Part shown: positions 51,930 through 61,055 of the stretch, piece after piece
Numbering within the stretch: position 1 is the first letter of the stretch
Layout of the letters: every line of letters begins with the position of its first letter
Origin: Jingyaoa shaoxingensis
GTDB lineage: Bacteria; Bacillota; Clostridia; Lachnospirales; Lachnospiraceae
Direction: 5' to 3'
Length of the DNA: 64,000 bases
Assembly (NCBI RefSeq): GCF_014385005.1
Contig: NZ_JACRSZ010000004.1
Location: 62,001-126,000 of the forward strand
Position numbers and translations under genes: made by a program
The notes under the pieces: model-generated
Databases searched by the model: none
What the model saw: the letters and a program-made list of their open reading frames with translations, nothing else
Told to the model about the DNA's origin: nothing

Positions 51930-51979
51930 AGAAGTTGCTGCTTCACAGATGATCTCTCATCTATTTTACAACAACTTCT
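51930..51979 (-). terminator. Terminator after the DAK-domain protein gene
   Basis: On the minus strand AGAAGTTG and CAACTTCT enclose an inner GATG...CATC stem and are followed by TTTTT. Confidence 0.65.
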
Positions 51980-52001
51980 CTTATCTGGCTGAATAATTGC
52001 A

Positions 52002-52259
52002 CTAACCCTTCAAGCCTCTTGCCTGTCTGTCCATATCCTCTACCACAATATCATAGATCTCTCCGAGACTTGCACAATATTCCAATACCTGCCAAGGCTC
52101 ATTGGTGTGGAAATGAATCTTGATCAGTTCCTCGTCTCCAACTGCCAACAGGCAGTCTCCTTTAAAATGTTCTGTGAAATATTCACTGATCTCATCTTCA
52201 TCTAGGTTCTCACCTTCAATCAAAAGCTGTGTATCATAACGAAATTCAATTGGTTCCAT
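52002..52259 (-). CDS. Stand-alone C-terminal domain of a DAK/FakA-type kinase
   Basis: The 85-residue protein reads EFRYDTQLLIEGENLDEDEISEYFTEHFKGDCLLAVGDEELIKIHFHTNEPWQVLEYCASLGEIYDIVVEDM. This is the C-terminal accessory domain of FakA-like (DhaK/DhaL-type) fatty-acid kinases, with the HxHTxxP motif conserved. The N-terminal kinase part is absent, and an AGGAGG site before the ATG at 52259 shows it is a designed small gene. It may be a partner of DegV proteins such as 39158. Its role is unknown. Confidence 0.7.
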   Translation of the reverse strand: MEPIEFRYDTQLLIEGENLDEDEISEYFTEHFKGDCLLAVGDEELIKIHFHTNEPWQVLEYCASLGEIYDIVVEDMDRQARGLKG

Positions 52260-52634
52260 CTGTGTATCCTCCTGCAAAAATTCATCTTCAGTTATTATAC
52301 ACTAACTTCCAGATACTGTACAGAGCAGAGTAAACTGATTTTAACAAAACACAGGAATCTGTTATTGCTGGTCATGGAATGAACAGTAAAATTCAGACAG
52401 TGCGATGCACTTTGAATTGAAATATATGCTTTGATTTTCTTTTGTACTTTGATTCTGTCTGTAATTATATAGAGCAGATATATTTTTCATCTAACGTATC
52501 TTTGTCTCATGGTTTATTGAGATCTCATCTTTACTATATCAGCCTATTATCTTTTTGTCAATTGTATTTTTATTATGTTTGTTATAATCATCTTATTGGT
52601 TATAAATACTCTTCTGAGTTTAAATTTTACACAC
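52260..52634. other. AT-rich intergenic stretch without a recognised gene
   Basis: The 439-bp gap 52260-52698 holds the start-side of the small DAK-type gene and the promoter of the next gene. A 72-codon plus-strand open frame (52442-52660) has no ribosome site and the composition of random AT-rich DNA. No RNA gene or repeat was recognised. Confidence 0.5.
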
Positions 52635-52663
52635 TATACAGCATCGATTTTATCTGTTAAAAT
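52635..52663 (+). promoter_or_regulatory. Promoter of the metallo-beta-lactamase-fold gene
   Basis: TATACA (52635-52640) and TAAAAT (52658-52663) are 17 bp apart, 35 bp before the ATG at 52699. Confidence 0.45.
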
Positions 52664-52698
52664 ATAGCCGAACTTCTACAGAAAGCGAGGCACATATC

Positions 52699-53499
52699 AT
52701 GAAACTTACTATTCTAGGTACCGGCAATGCCATGGTCACGAAATGCTACAACACCTGTTTTGCCATTGAAAATGACGGTCATTATTTCCTTGTTGACGGT
52801 GGCGGTGGCAATACGATTATGAAGCAGCTGAAAAATGCGGATATTGACTGGAAAGAGATCACCGATGTCTTCATTACACACAAGCATGTGGATCATATCA
52901 TGGGAATTATCTGGATCATGCGTCTGTTTGGACAGAATATTGCAGAAAAGGGTCTGGACCGAGAACTGAATATCTACGGACATGAGGAAGTGATTCATAT
53001 TCTGCATTCCATGGCAGAACTGCTTCTTCAGAAAAAGCACTGTGCCGCTATCGGCAGGCAGATTCATATGATTAAAGTAAAAGACGGAGAAGAGAAGGAC
53101 ATTCTCGGACATAAAGTGACATTTTTTGATATCCAGTCCACCAAGGCAAAGCAATTCGGCTTTTCCATGGATCTGGGAAATGAAGAAAAACTCACCTGCT
53201 GCGGTGACGAACCATTTAACCCTTGCGAAGAAACTTACGCCAGAGACAGCAAATGGCTCCTTCACGAAGCATTCTGTCTCTATGGTCAGGCTGACAAATA
53301 TCAGCCATATAAGAAGCATCATTCCACAGTAAAAGATGCATGTGAACTGGCAGAAAATCTGCATGTCAAAAACCTGATCCTGTATCACACCGAAGATGCT
53401 ACACTGGAGCACCGCAAAGAACTGTATACAGAAGAAGGCTCCATGTATTACCATGGAACCCTCTATGTCCCGGATGACCTGGACGAATTTGAGCTATAA
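52699..53499 (+). CDS. MBL-fold metallohydrolase (RNase Z-like)
   Basis: The 266-residue protein starts KLTILGTGNAMVTKCYNTCFAI. It has the metal site FITHKHVDHIMGI (HxHxDH), HEAFCLYGQ, HHSTVKDACELAENLHVKNLILYHTED and a C-terminal acidic tail. The first residues and the HSTxxDA motif resemble RNase Z/arylsulfatase-like members. The exosite of tRNA-processing RNase Z is not evident, so it may be a related phosphodiesterase. It is monocistronic and convergent with the alpha-galactosidase gene (40-bp gap). Confidence 0.85.
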   Translation: MKLTILGTGNAMVTKCYNTCFAIENDGHYFLVDGGGGNTIMKQLKNADIDWKEITDVFITHKHVDHIMGIIWIMRLFGQNIAEKGLDRELNIYGHEEVIHILHSMAELLLQKKHCAAIGRQIHMIKVKDGEEKDILGHKVTFFDIQSTKAKQFGFSMDLGNEEKLTCCGDEPFNPCEETYARDSKWLLHEAFCLYGQADKYQPYKKHHSTVKDACELAENLHVKNLILYHTEDATLEHRKELYTEEGSMYYHGTLYVPDDLDEFEL

Positions 53500-53539
53500 G
53501 AAACACGCTTTGCGCGTTCTCATAGCAATCCGTATAGCA

Positions 53540-55729
53540 TTATAATCTCACTACATGATATAATCTACTCCAGTAATCTCCTTTCAGCGGTGGAATCAGT
53601 ATGCCAGCCTGCATCAGCATTTCACCGCTGTATACCTTTCCCGTTTCTTCCAGCACATACTGTGCTTCCGAAATCAGATTCTTAAACCGGATTCTACGGC
53701 TCTTTACATTCGCTCTTGCAAGTACCTGCACATAAGTCAGCAGAGCTTCGCTCTTTTCCTTATCTGTTACCTGCCAGCAGTCATAATAATGATTCTCTCT
53801 CCAGGAAGCGATTCTGTCATAATCACCTTCCCGCATCAGTTCATTGTATCTGTGATACAGGTTTACCTGCTCTGGAATCTGTGCACGGTCTGCTTCCGGA
53901 ATTCTGGTGATATCCAGCTCATATCCAAAGGTTCCTGCCAGCGCAATATGTCCTCTGGTCTGGAATGGCACTGTTCTTCCGGTAATGTGGTTTGGACAGT
54001 CACTGACATGTGCTCCGATTGCAGATAATGGATACAGCAGCGCTGTTCCTTCCTGAATGGACAGACGCTCTATGGCATCCGTATCATCCGAACACCAGAT
54101 CTGTGGGCTGTAATACAGCATACCGGGATCGAATCTCGCTCCTCCGGAGGAACAGTTCTCCAGAAGCAGCTTCGGAAACTCGCTCACCAGACGCTCTTGC
54201 ATATGATAAACAGCCAGTGTATACCGGTGCATCAGTTCTCCCTGTCGGTCAGAAGCAAGACCGTAGCTTCCGATATCGGTAAGCTGCCGGTTCATGTCCC
54301 ATTTCACATAGTCAATTCCTGTTTCCCGCAGGATAGAAGCCACGCATTCATAAGCATAGTCTGTCACTTCCTGTCTGGTCAGATCCAGTACATACTGCTC
54401 TCGGCTCATCAGTGGTTCCCTTCCCGGAATCTGGATTGCCCAGTCCGGATGTTCCCGAAACAGCTTCGAATCCGGAGAAACCATCTCCGGTTCAAACCAG
54501 ATACCGAACTTCATGCCAAGAGCTTTTACTTCATCTACCAGCTTCTTCAGCCCGCCTTTTAATTTTTCTTCATTGACCGTCCAGTCTCCCAGAGAACTGT
54601 TATCCCCGTTTCGTTTTCCAAACCAGCCATCATCCATAACCAGCATCTCAATGCCGGATTTTTTTGCTTCTCTGGCTATATCCAGAAGCTTATCGGAGTC
54701 AAAATCAAAATACGTTGCCTCCCAGTTATTAATCAGAACCGGACGACTTTTATGAAGATAACTGCTGCGAATCAGATGACTGCGGTACAGATCATGGAAG
54801 GTCTTCGTCATCTTCCCAAGTCCGGCATCAGAATAAACCATTACTACTTCCGGTGTCTGGAACGCCTTGCCTGCTTCCAGTTTCCATTCAAATCCTTCCG
54901 GATGTATTCCCATCACCATGCGAACCGCATCAAATTCCGTTATTTCTGCCTGCGCCATAAAATTACCGGAATACACAAAATGCATAGCATAGACTTCACC
55001 CATATCCTGATTGGTTCCCGGTGTCACCAGTGCCAGAAACGGATGCTCCTGATGGCTGCTTTCCCCTCTCCAGGATCCCACCTGATGTTTTCCGCGGGTC
55101 AGCGGATAACGCACAATCTGCCGCTCTCTCGCCCATGCTCCGGTCAGCGTCAGCATTTCAAAATTCTCGTAGTCCATATCCAGGCAGGCACTTAATACCT
55201 TTTCCAGATAAACGGGATTCTCACCATGATTCACAATTCGGACGTTTCTTGTGATGGCATCCACATCTTCAAAAACTGAATATTCCAGAATCACTTCCAG
55301 ATTCAGTACTTCATCCCACAAATGAATATCCAATGTCTGGCAGATATCTGCATCACCAAATGTAGCCGGAAGCCCCTCTAATTCTGGTTTTCCTTCTCGT
55401 ATTTCATATTTCTCATAATGTAATTCACAGGCACGATATCCACTCTCCGTCCGGACTGCCAGTGCCGTTTCCCGGTAGTCTCCAAGCCCTGCTGCCGGAT
55501 ATTCCTGTGGAAAACATCCCATAAAAGAAGCTTTTTCTCTCAGATTCATTTCTGGTGTAAAAGGCGGTTCATCCGTACGCAGCAGATAAGATGCTGCCAG
55601 GTCTTTCATCCTTTTTCCATAGTAAATATGTCCAAGGTAATTCCCGTCCTCTGTCAGTCCACAGAGATACGTGGTACTCTTTGTGCACAGTCCAAATACT
55701 TTCTGTTCCTCATCATACACAATTCCCAT
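53540..55729 (-). CDS. Alpha-galactosidase, glycoside hydrolase family 36
   Basis: The 729-residue protein has the GH36 N-terminal beta-sandwich and a TIM barrel with MLVMDDGWFGKRNGD. The nucleophile aspartate is in DYVKWDMNRQL, the acid/base aspartate in WCSDDTDAIERL and SDCPNHITGR follows. No signal peptide is present, so it acts on imported raffinose-family or melibiose sugars. The ATG at 55729 follows AAGGAGG and overlaps the ABC ATPase gene by 17 bp, so it is translationally coupled to it. This is an unexpected neighbour. No sugar transporter lies nearby. Confidence 0.92.
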   Translation of the reverse strand: MGIVYDEEQKVFGLCTKSTTYLCGLTEDGNYLGHIYYGKRMKDLAASYLLRTDEPPFTPEMNLREKASFMGCFPQEYPAAGLGDYRETALAVRTESGYRACELHYEKYEIREGKPELEGLPATFGDADICQTLDIHLWDEVLNLEVILEYSVFEDVDAITRNVRIVNHGENPVYLEKVLSACLDMDYENFEMLTLTGAWARERQIVRYPLTRGKHQVGSWRGESSHQEHPFLALVTPGTNQDMGEVYAMHFVYSGNFMAQAEITEFDAVRMVMGIHPEGFEWKLEAGKAFQTPEVVMVYSDAGLGKMTKTFHDLYRSHLIRSSYLHKSRPVLINNWEATYFDFDSDKLLDIAREAKKSGIEMLVMDDGWFGKRNGDNSSLGDWTVNEEKLKGGLKKLVDEVKALGMKFGIWFEPEMVSPDSKLFREHPDWAIQIPGREPLMSREQYVLDLTRQEVTDYAYECVASILRETGIDYVKWDMNRQLTDIGSYGLASDRQGELMHRYTLAVYHMQERLVSEFPKLLLENCSSGGARFDPGMLYYSPQIWCSDDTDAIERLSIQEGTALLYPLSAIGAHVSDCPNHITGRTVPFQTRGHIALAGTFGYELDITRIPEADRAQIPEQVNLYHRYNELMREGDYDRIASWRENHYYDCWQVTDKEKSEALLTYVQVLARANVKSRRIRFKNLISEAQYVLEETGKVYSGEMLMQAGILIPPLKGDYWSRLYHVVRL

Positions 55730-56807
55730 TTTCTCTTGCCTCCTTCTCCAGCAGTCTGTTCCTCTCATTCATCGGACCGTATTCCTGAACACAACAAATC
55801 ACTTTCTTGCAACTGTTCATGATCTTTCTTGCTTTTTCATACGCCTCTGTACTGATCTCACAAAATGCTTTTTCAGTGACAACCTCTGCCGCCAGTGCCT
55901 TTGCCACCTGGCAGTCCACATCATTCTCATGGAGCACTCCTGCTGCAAAAGGAATGCCCTTTCTCTGCAGCTTGCGAAAGACCGGAATACCACTTCCGTT
56001 CCCGGCTATAACAAATACCTCCGGTGTGCCTGACGGCGGCTCCAGTTCCAGACATCCAAAGTCTGCATTATAACTGCCCTTGGTCACACCATACAGCTTT
56101 TTAATATATTCTGACGTAAAAATATCTTCCGGTTCTCCGTACCGCTCAATGGCACTTCCATGCACACAGATCACCTGATCAGATATCTTCTGTGCCAGAT
56201 CCAGTTCATGTAATGACATTATTACCGCCACATTTTTTTTGCTGACCATATCCTTCAGAATCGTCAACAATTCCAGCTTATGGCGGATATCCAGAAAAGA
56301 TGTAGGTTCATCCAGTATAATAATCTCCGGTTCCTGACAGATTGCCCTGGCCAACAGTACTCTCTGTCTCTGTCCGTCACTGATTGCTGAGAAATCACAG
56401 TCTGCCAGTTCTGACGCGTGTACCAGTTTCATAGCTTCACGCACCTTCTGATGATCTTCTTCACTTAAGATTCCCAGTCTTCCAGTGTATGGATATCTTC
56501 CGGTATTCACCACGTCCTCACAGGTCATCAATTCCGGACGGATCCGCTCTGTCAGAACCACAGCCATCTTCTTTGCCGTATCTTTTTCCGTCATTTCTTT
56601 TATAGATTTCTGATCAATATATACCGTTCCTGCAATCAGAGACAACTGTCTGGTAATACTTTTCAGAATCGTGGATTTTCCGGCTCCGTTCGGTCCGATC
56701 AGCGTCAGGATCTCGCCCTTTTTCAGCCGGATCTCAATATCCTTTATCAGTGGCACACCATTATAGCCTACTGTCATCTTATCTGTGTATACAAAATATT
56801 CACTCAT
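55713..56807 (-). CDS. FecE/BtuD-type ABC ATPase with C-terminal Rossmann-like extension
   Basis: The 364-residue protein has an ABC domain with Walker A GPNGAGKST near residue 38, signature ISDGQRQR (a weak LSGGQ variant), Walker B IIILDEPTSFLD and the SLHELDL switch region. An extension of about 110 residues follows (EVFVIAGNGSGIPVFRKLQRKGIPFAAGVLHENDVDCQVA), which looks like a Rossmann-type nucleotide-binding domain. From memory, similar tails occur on some cobalamin-type ATPases of archaea, which I could not check. The start overlaps the permease gene by 4 bp. Confidence 0.85.
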   Translation of the reverse strand: MSEYFVYTDKMTVGYNGVPLIKDIEIRLKKGEILTLIGPNGAGKSTILKSITRQLSLIAGTVYIDQKSIKEMTEKDTAKKMAVVLTERIRPELMTCEDVVNTGRYPYTGRLGILSEEDHQKVREAMKLVHASELADCDFSAISDGQRQRVLLARAICQEPEIIILDEPTSFLDIRHKLELLTILKDMVSKKNVAVIMSLHELDLAQKISDQVICVHGSAIERYGEPEDIFTSEYIKKLYGVTKGSYNADFGCLELEPPSGTPEVFVIAGNGSGIPVFRKLQRKGIPFAAGVLHENDVDCQVAKALAAEVVTEKAFCEISTEAYEKARKIMNSCKKVICCVQEYGPMNERNRLLEKEARENGNCV

Positions 56808-57814
56808 CGCTGTTTCCTCACCATCATGTAAATGACTATCGGGGCACCGAATACTGCTGTTACCGAGCTGATAGACAGTTCCGTGGGTGCAAATACCGTC
56901 CTGGCAATGAGATCACAGAACAGGCAGAATACCGCACCTCCCAGGAAACATCCCGGAATCACCAGAATCGGTTTTGCCGTTTTCATCAGGGACTTGATCA
57001 GATGGGGAACTGCAATTCCTACAAAGGAGATCGGTCCTGCGAAAGCAGTAACGGTTGCAGACAGAATACTGGATAACAGGATCAGGCTCACACGGAATGC
57101 CTTGATATTTACACCCATATTCTGTGCATAATTTTCTCCTAATTGATAGGCACTGATCGGCTTAGACATGAGAAATGCCAGTACCAGCGAGATCAAGACC
57201 ACAACTGTGCAGACCTGCACATTTCCCCATGAGGTTCCGGAAAAGCTTCCCATAGACCAGTTATGCAGATTCACAATATTGGAGTCATCTGCAAATGTCA
57301 CTACAAAATCTGTAATTGCTGAGCAGATATATCCGATCATAACTCCACAGATAACCAGCATGGACATCCGTTTTACTTTTCTGGAAACCAGAAGAATAAA
57401 TCCCATGGAAATCATGGCTCCTGCAAAAGCCGCCAGAATCATCACTGCTGAACTGGATGCAATTCCCTTGCTTAATAGAAAAATCATCACAAGAGAAACC
57501 ACCAGCTTAGCTCCTGATGAAATTCCCAGTACAAAAGGTCCTGCAATTGGGTTCCCAAAAAAGGTCTGAAGAAGGAAACCGGATACCGATAGCGCTCCTC
57601 CCAGCAATATAGCTGCCAGAATACGTGGAAGCCTGATCTGCCACACAATATTGTAAGCGGTCTGCTCTCCTGTTTTCTTTACAATAATATCAAAGATTTC
57701 CTTTACCGACAGATGTACGCTTCCCGCATTAATATTCCAGATGAACAGCAGTAACAGCAGCACTGCCAGTATCAGAAACGACACCGTGTATCGAATTTGT
57801 GCTTTCTTCTTCAT
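56804..57814 (-). CDS. FecCD/BtuC-family ABC transporter permease
   Basis: The 336-residue membrane protein has about nine to ten helices. It has RLPRILAAILLGGALSVSGFLLQTFFGNPIAGPFVLGISSGAKL, the core signature of siderophore/heme/cobalamin permeases, and GPISFVGIAVPHLIKSLM near the C-terminus. It forms a homodimeric channel for the ATPase at 55713. The cargo is inferred from context to be a corrinoid, heme or iron chelate. It lies 18 bp after the binding-protein gene. Confidence 0.9.
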   Translation of the reverse strand: MKKKAQIRYTVSFLILAVLLLLLFIWNINAGSVHLSVKEIFDIIVKKTGEQTAYNIVWQIRLPRILAAILLGGALSVSGFLLQTFFGNPIAGPFVLGISSGAKLVVSLVMIFLLSKGIASSSAVMILAAFAGAMISMGFILLVSRKVKRMSMLVICGVMIGYICSAITDFVVTFADDSNIVNLHNWSMGSFSGTSWGNVQVCTVVVLISLVLAFLMSKPISAYQLGENYAQNMGVNIKAFRVSLILLSSILSATVTAFAGPISFVGIAVPHLIKSLMKTAKPILVIPGCFLGGAVFCLFCDLIARTVFAPTELSISSVTAVFGAPIVIYMMVRKQR

Positions 57815-57832
57815 TTTCTTTGTTCCTCATAT

Positions 57833-59473
57833 TTATGATAAACGGTACATATAGGTTAACTGTGACAGATCCGGCCCCTCACTGGTCAGCATAGTATGCA
57901 TATCGGAAATCATCGTAGCAATACCGGTTGTTTCCTGAAACAGGCTTTTCTGGGTACACCAGACATTGCCATCCTTTACTGCCTTAAAATCTGCCAGCAG
58001 ACTGCTCTTTGCCAGAAGCTCATCCAGAGAATGGAGTTCTGTCTCTATGGCACTGTTATAGATAATATAATCTGCATCTTTGGCCCCTGCGTAGAATTCT
58101 TCCATCTGCATGTTCATGGTAGATAACGCATTGTCATCTCCCAGATCCTGGAATATATACTTTCCGCCTGCAAGTTCAATCATCTTGGATATATAATCTC
58201 CGCTCTTTCGTACGGTCACATACCCATTGGAATTAATGGAGAAAAATGCCACTGTTTTTCCGGTATTTTCCGCTCCCAGTACATCGGCCAGCAGATCCGT
58301 CTGGCTGTTAAAATATTCTTCTGCTTCTGTCTCTTTATTCAGGAGCGCCGCGTATAGCTTCAGCCATTCCATTCTTCCCAGGGGATCACTCTCATAACTG
58401 GAATGTTCCACCAGAACCGGAATGCCGAATTCTTCCAGTTTTTCCCTTACTTCCGGGGAATGATAGATCATTGTAGATTCTATTGCCAGATCACAGCCGC
58501 TGGATACAATCAGTTCGTAATCCGGAGCACTGTATTTTCCGGCATAAGTGATACTGCCATTCTCCAGGGCTTCTTTTGCTTCTTCCACATACCATCCGTC
58601 TGCATTCGTGCCGGACAGCGTAATGTAGTCAATCCCGTCTATTGCCCGAAACAGATCCATGGCAGAAGTGGCCACCAGATAAATATGATCCAGTGGCTGC
58701 TGCAAAATGGTAATCTCACTGTCCAGTCCTTCTGGCACCTCTGCACCTTCCGGTACTACCAGATATTCACCCTCCTGGGCAATGGTCACCAGTTTATATC
58801 CGTCGTTATAATAATCCACAGCAAACTGCGTCGCATATTCCAGATCCATGCTGTGATCATAAGTCAGTCCCGCTATCTCAGGGATCTCATGTTCCAGTTT
58901 TTCATCCTGTGAAACGGGTTCTTCCACTGCATCTGTCTGTTCGGAAGATGATGCTTCCACATTGTCAGTATCCGTTTCTGCTGCCTTGCTTCCGGCATCC
59001 GCCTCTCCCGCTTCTTTTACGGTAGCTGCATCCAGGGTAATTGTATACTCAATCTCATGGGGTTCACTCATGGCAACCGTATCTGCCGTCACCGGAATTG
59101 CTGTGTCAAATCCGGCAACCGGAATCTCAAATGTAGAATTGCCATCTGTATTCACCGGTTCATATTTTTCACCGTCCACGATCATATAGTCGTAATAAGG
59201 ACTGCTGAATTCTATAGATGCTGTTATTTTCCCTTCTTTTATGGTAAGGGAAACCGGCGATGTGATCGATGCTCTTCCGCTTCCGCCTTCCAGACTGCCT
59301 TCTGCGGCGTAATTTCCATCAGACAGTCCCAGCTGCTGCGCTGTTACTGCTCCCTTCTCCTGCTGTTCCGTGGTCACTTCAGTCTGCACACTCTCAGCGG
59401 CAAACCCTGTGATCTGCATGGCACCCGCCATACAAAGTGTGGCAGCAATTACAATACTGCGATATTTTTTCAT
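57833..59473 (-). CDS. FecB/BtuF-type binding protein with extra N-terminal domain
   Basis: The 546-residue protein has a signal peptide (YRSIVIAATLCMAGAMQITGFAA). An N-terminal beta-rich domain of about 110 residues follows (DGNYAAEGSLEGGSGRASITSPVSLTIKEGKI, YYDYMIVDGEKYEPVNTDGNSTFEI). An acidic linker rich in Glu/Ala/Asp/Ser comes next, then the type III binding-protein domain (DYITLSGTNADGWYVEEAKEAL and further). The N-terminal domain is reminiscent of NEAT-like heme-binding sandwiches (Y near YYDYMIVDGEKY), but I cannot confirm it. GTGGGGA precedes the ATG at 59473. There is no clear lipobox. Confidence 0.78.
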   Translation of the reverse strand: MKKYRSIVIAATLCMAGAMQITGFAAESVQTEVTTEQQEKGAVTAQQLGLSDGNYAAEGSLEGGSGRASITSPVSLTIKEGKITASIEFSSPYYDYMIVDGEKYEPVNTDGNSTFEIPVAGFDTAIPVTADTVAMSEPHEIEYTITLDAATVKEAGEADAGSKAAETDTDNVEASSSEQTDAVEEPVSQDEKLEHEIPEIAGLTYDHSMDLEYATQFAVDYYNDGYKLVTIAQEGEYLVVPEGAEVPEGLDSEITILQQPLDHIYLVATSAMDLFRAIDGIDYITLSGTNADGWYVEEAKEALENGSITYAGKYSAPDYELIVSSGCDLAIESTMIYHSPEVREKLEEFGIPVLVEHSSYESDPLGRMEWLKLYAALLNKETEAEEYFNSQTDLLADVLGAENTGKTVAFFSINSNGYVTVRKSGDYISKMIELAGGKYIFQDLGDDNALSTMNMQMEEFYAGAKDADYIIYNSAIETELHSLDELLAKSSLLADFKAVKDGNVWCTQKSLFQETTGIATMISDMHTMLTSEGPDLSQLTYMYRLS

Positions 59474-59501
59474 ATTCCCCACTGTCCTTTTCCGTTCTTT
59501 T

Positions 59502-61055
59502 TTATACTTCTTTTTCTTCCATTTCCAGAAGCCTCAGAGATAGATTCAGATAGAATATCTCATCCGGGTCTTCCAGAGTGGACTGTAATACAGATTTAAT
59601 CTTCTCCAGTCGATATAAGAATGTACTTCTGTGAATAAACAGTTCATTGGCTGTCTGCGTTGCATTCAGGTTCTGTTCCAGATACGTCCGAAGCGTCAAC
59701 ATGTATTCAGAATGATGGTTCTCATCCAGCTTCTTTAATTCCAGCAGATTCTCATGGCACACCATGGTCGCCGGAAGTTCTTTCGTTGTCTGCTCCATCA
59801 GATATGGCAGCACCATCTGGTCAAATCTGTGGATCCATACATATGGTTTTTTCCTGCTGCCCACTTCCAGTGCAATCTTCGCCTGCAGATATTGTCTGCG
59901 CAGATTCATATGGCCGGTCATACTCCGGCTGTATCCAGCCTTCAGATAACTGTCCCGGATAAAATAGATCAGTTCTGTCTCGATCTCCTCCACCGTCTGT
60001 CCGGTCTTCGACAAATTGAAAAAGCAGATGATCTCCTGACGAACCTGAAAGCTGCTGGAATGTGGAAACTGCTTCTTCAGATACTTGCAGATTGTACCTG
60101 TGGTATGTTCTTTGTCCCCGCCTGCTGTCTGAAGAACCAGACACAGATAATCCTGTCTCGGACTCCATCCCAGAGCAGCAAGACGATTGCTCATGGTCAG
60201 GTAATCTGCAGTCCTGTCCGTTACAATCAGCCTGCATACATCATCCAGATCATCTTTTTCCTGGAATGAAGGTTCATGCAGAATGATATATTCCAGATAA
60301 GACGCCAGCTGCGCCACCAGGCATTTATCACCTTCCGTCAGCTTTTTCTGCGTCTCCAGTACTACCACTCGGTGAGTCGGTTCTCCTTTTGTCCACAGGT
60401 TCATGCTGATCATCCGGCATCCGTTAATAAAGGCAGGCAAAAGCATCGGCACCTCTGACTCAAGAGACTTCTTATACGTCTCATCCTGAATATAGGCATT
60501 CATATATTCCAGATTAACCATCTCATCATTGAACAGCCGAACGCCCTGATTCGGGTTGTTCCCCTTACTCTCTGCTGTCAGAGTAAAATCAATTCCCATG
60601 ACTACCAGCGGGTTGCCTACCATATCTGCAGACAATTTCAGTGCCCTCTGTATGGATCCGCTGCGCAGGACCAGCGCATTCAACTGTTCCACCCAGTCAT
60701 CGCACCGGTCAAAAATCCTCTGCACCGTATTGATCACATCGGAAGCCGATATGTTGGGATTGAGCATAATATAAGGTCCGCTTAGTTCCTTGCGAAATTC
60801 TTCTGTCTGATCTGACTCTGTCAGGATCACCAGCACATCATCCCAGTTATACTTTGCTTTCTGTACTTGTATGGTACTCTGTCTCTGCTTCAGATAAGTT
60901 CCTGTAACAATACAAACGCGCCCCCTTGCCGGTGCCACATCTCTTGTCTGCAGAAAAGGTCTGAAATACGCATCTTCTCCGGATATATTTTCACATGTCA
61001 GGACATCATACCGTTCCCGCAGACGTTCTGCCAGATATGCACTTGACAGCTTCAC
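59502..61055 (-). CDS. PucR/CdaR-family transcriptional regulator
   Basis: The 517-residue protein has an N-terminal domain beginning KLSSAYLAERLRERYDVL, a middle GAF-like region (QKKLTEGDKCLVAQLASYLEYI), and a C-terminal PucR helix-turn-helix with LRTYLEQNLNATQTANELFIHRSTFLYRLEKIKSVL. The start is the GTG at 61055: GAGGAGG lies before it and it overlaps the stop of the corrinoid gene by four bases. The longer open frame upstream is the corrinoid gene read in another frame. It probably controls the methyl-transfer and transport operon in response to a methyl donor. Confidence 0.82.
   Translation of the reverse strand: MKLSSAYLAERLRERYDVLTCENISGEDAYFRPFLQTRDVAPARGRVCIVTGTYLKQRQSTIQVQKAKYNWDDVLVILTESDQTEEFRKELSGPYIMLNPNISASDVINTVQRIFDRCDDWVEQLNALVLRSGSIQRALKLSADMVGNPLVVMGIDFTLTAESKGNNPNQGVRLFNDEMVNLEYMNAYIQDETYKKSLESEVPMLLPAFINGCRMISMNLWTKGEPTHRVVVLETQKKLTEGDKCLVAQLASYLEYIILHEPSFQEKDDLDDVCRLIVTDRTADYLTMSNRLAALGWSPRQDYLCLVLQTAGGDKEHTTGTICKYLKKQFPHSSSFQVRQEIICFFNLSKTGQTVEEIETELIYFIRDSYLKAGYSRSMTGHMNLRRQYLQAKIALEVGSRKKPYVWIHRFDQMVLPYLMEQTTKELPATMVCHENLLELKKLDENHHSEYMLTLRTYLEQNLNATQTANELFIHRSTFLYRLEKIKSVLQSTLEDPDEIFYLNLSLRLLEMEEKEV

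Noticed and set aside
52442..52660. 72-codon open frame in the AT-rich gap
   Set aside because: No ribosome site, low-complexity Tyr/Ser/Phe composition, and overlaps the promoter of the next gene.
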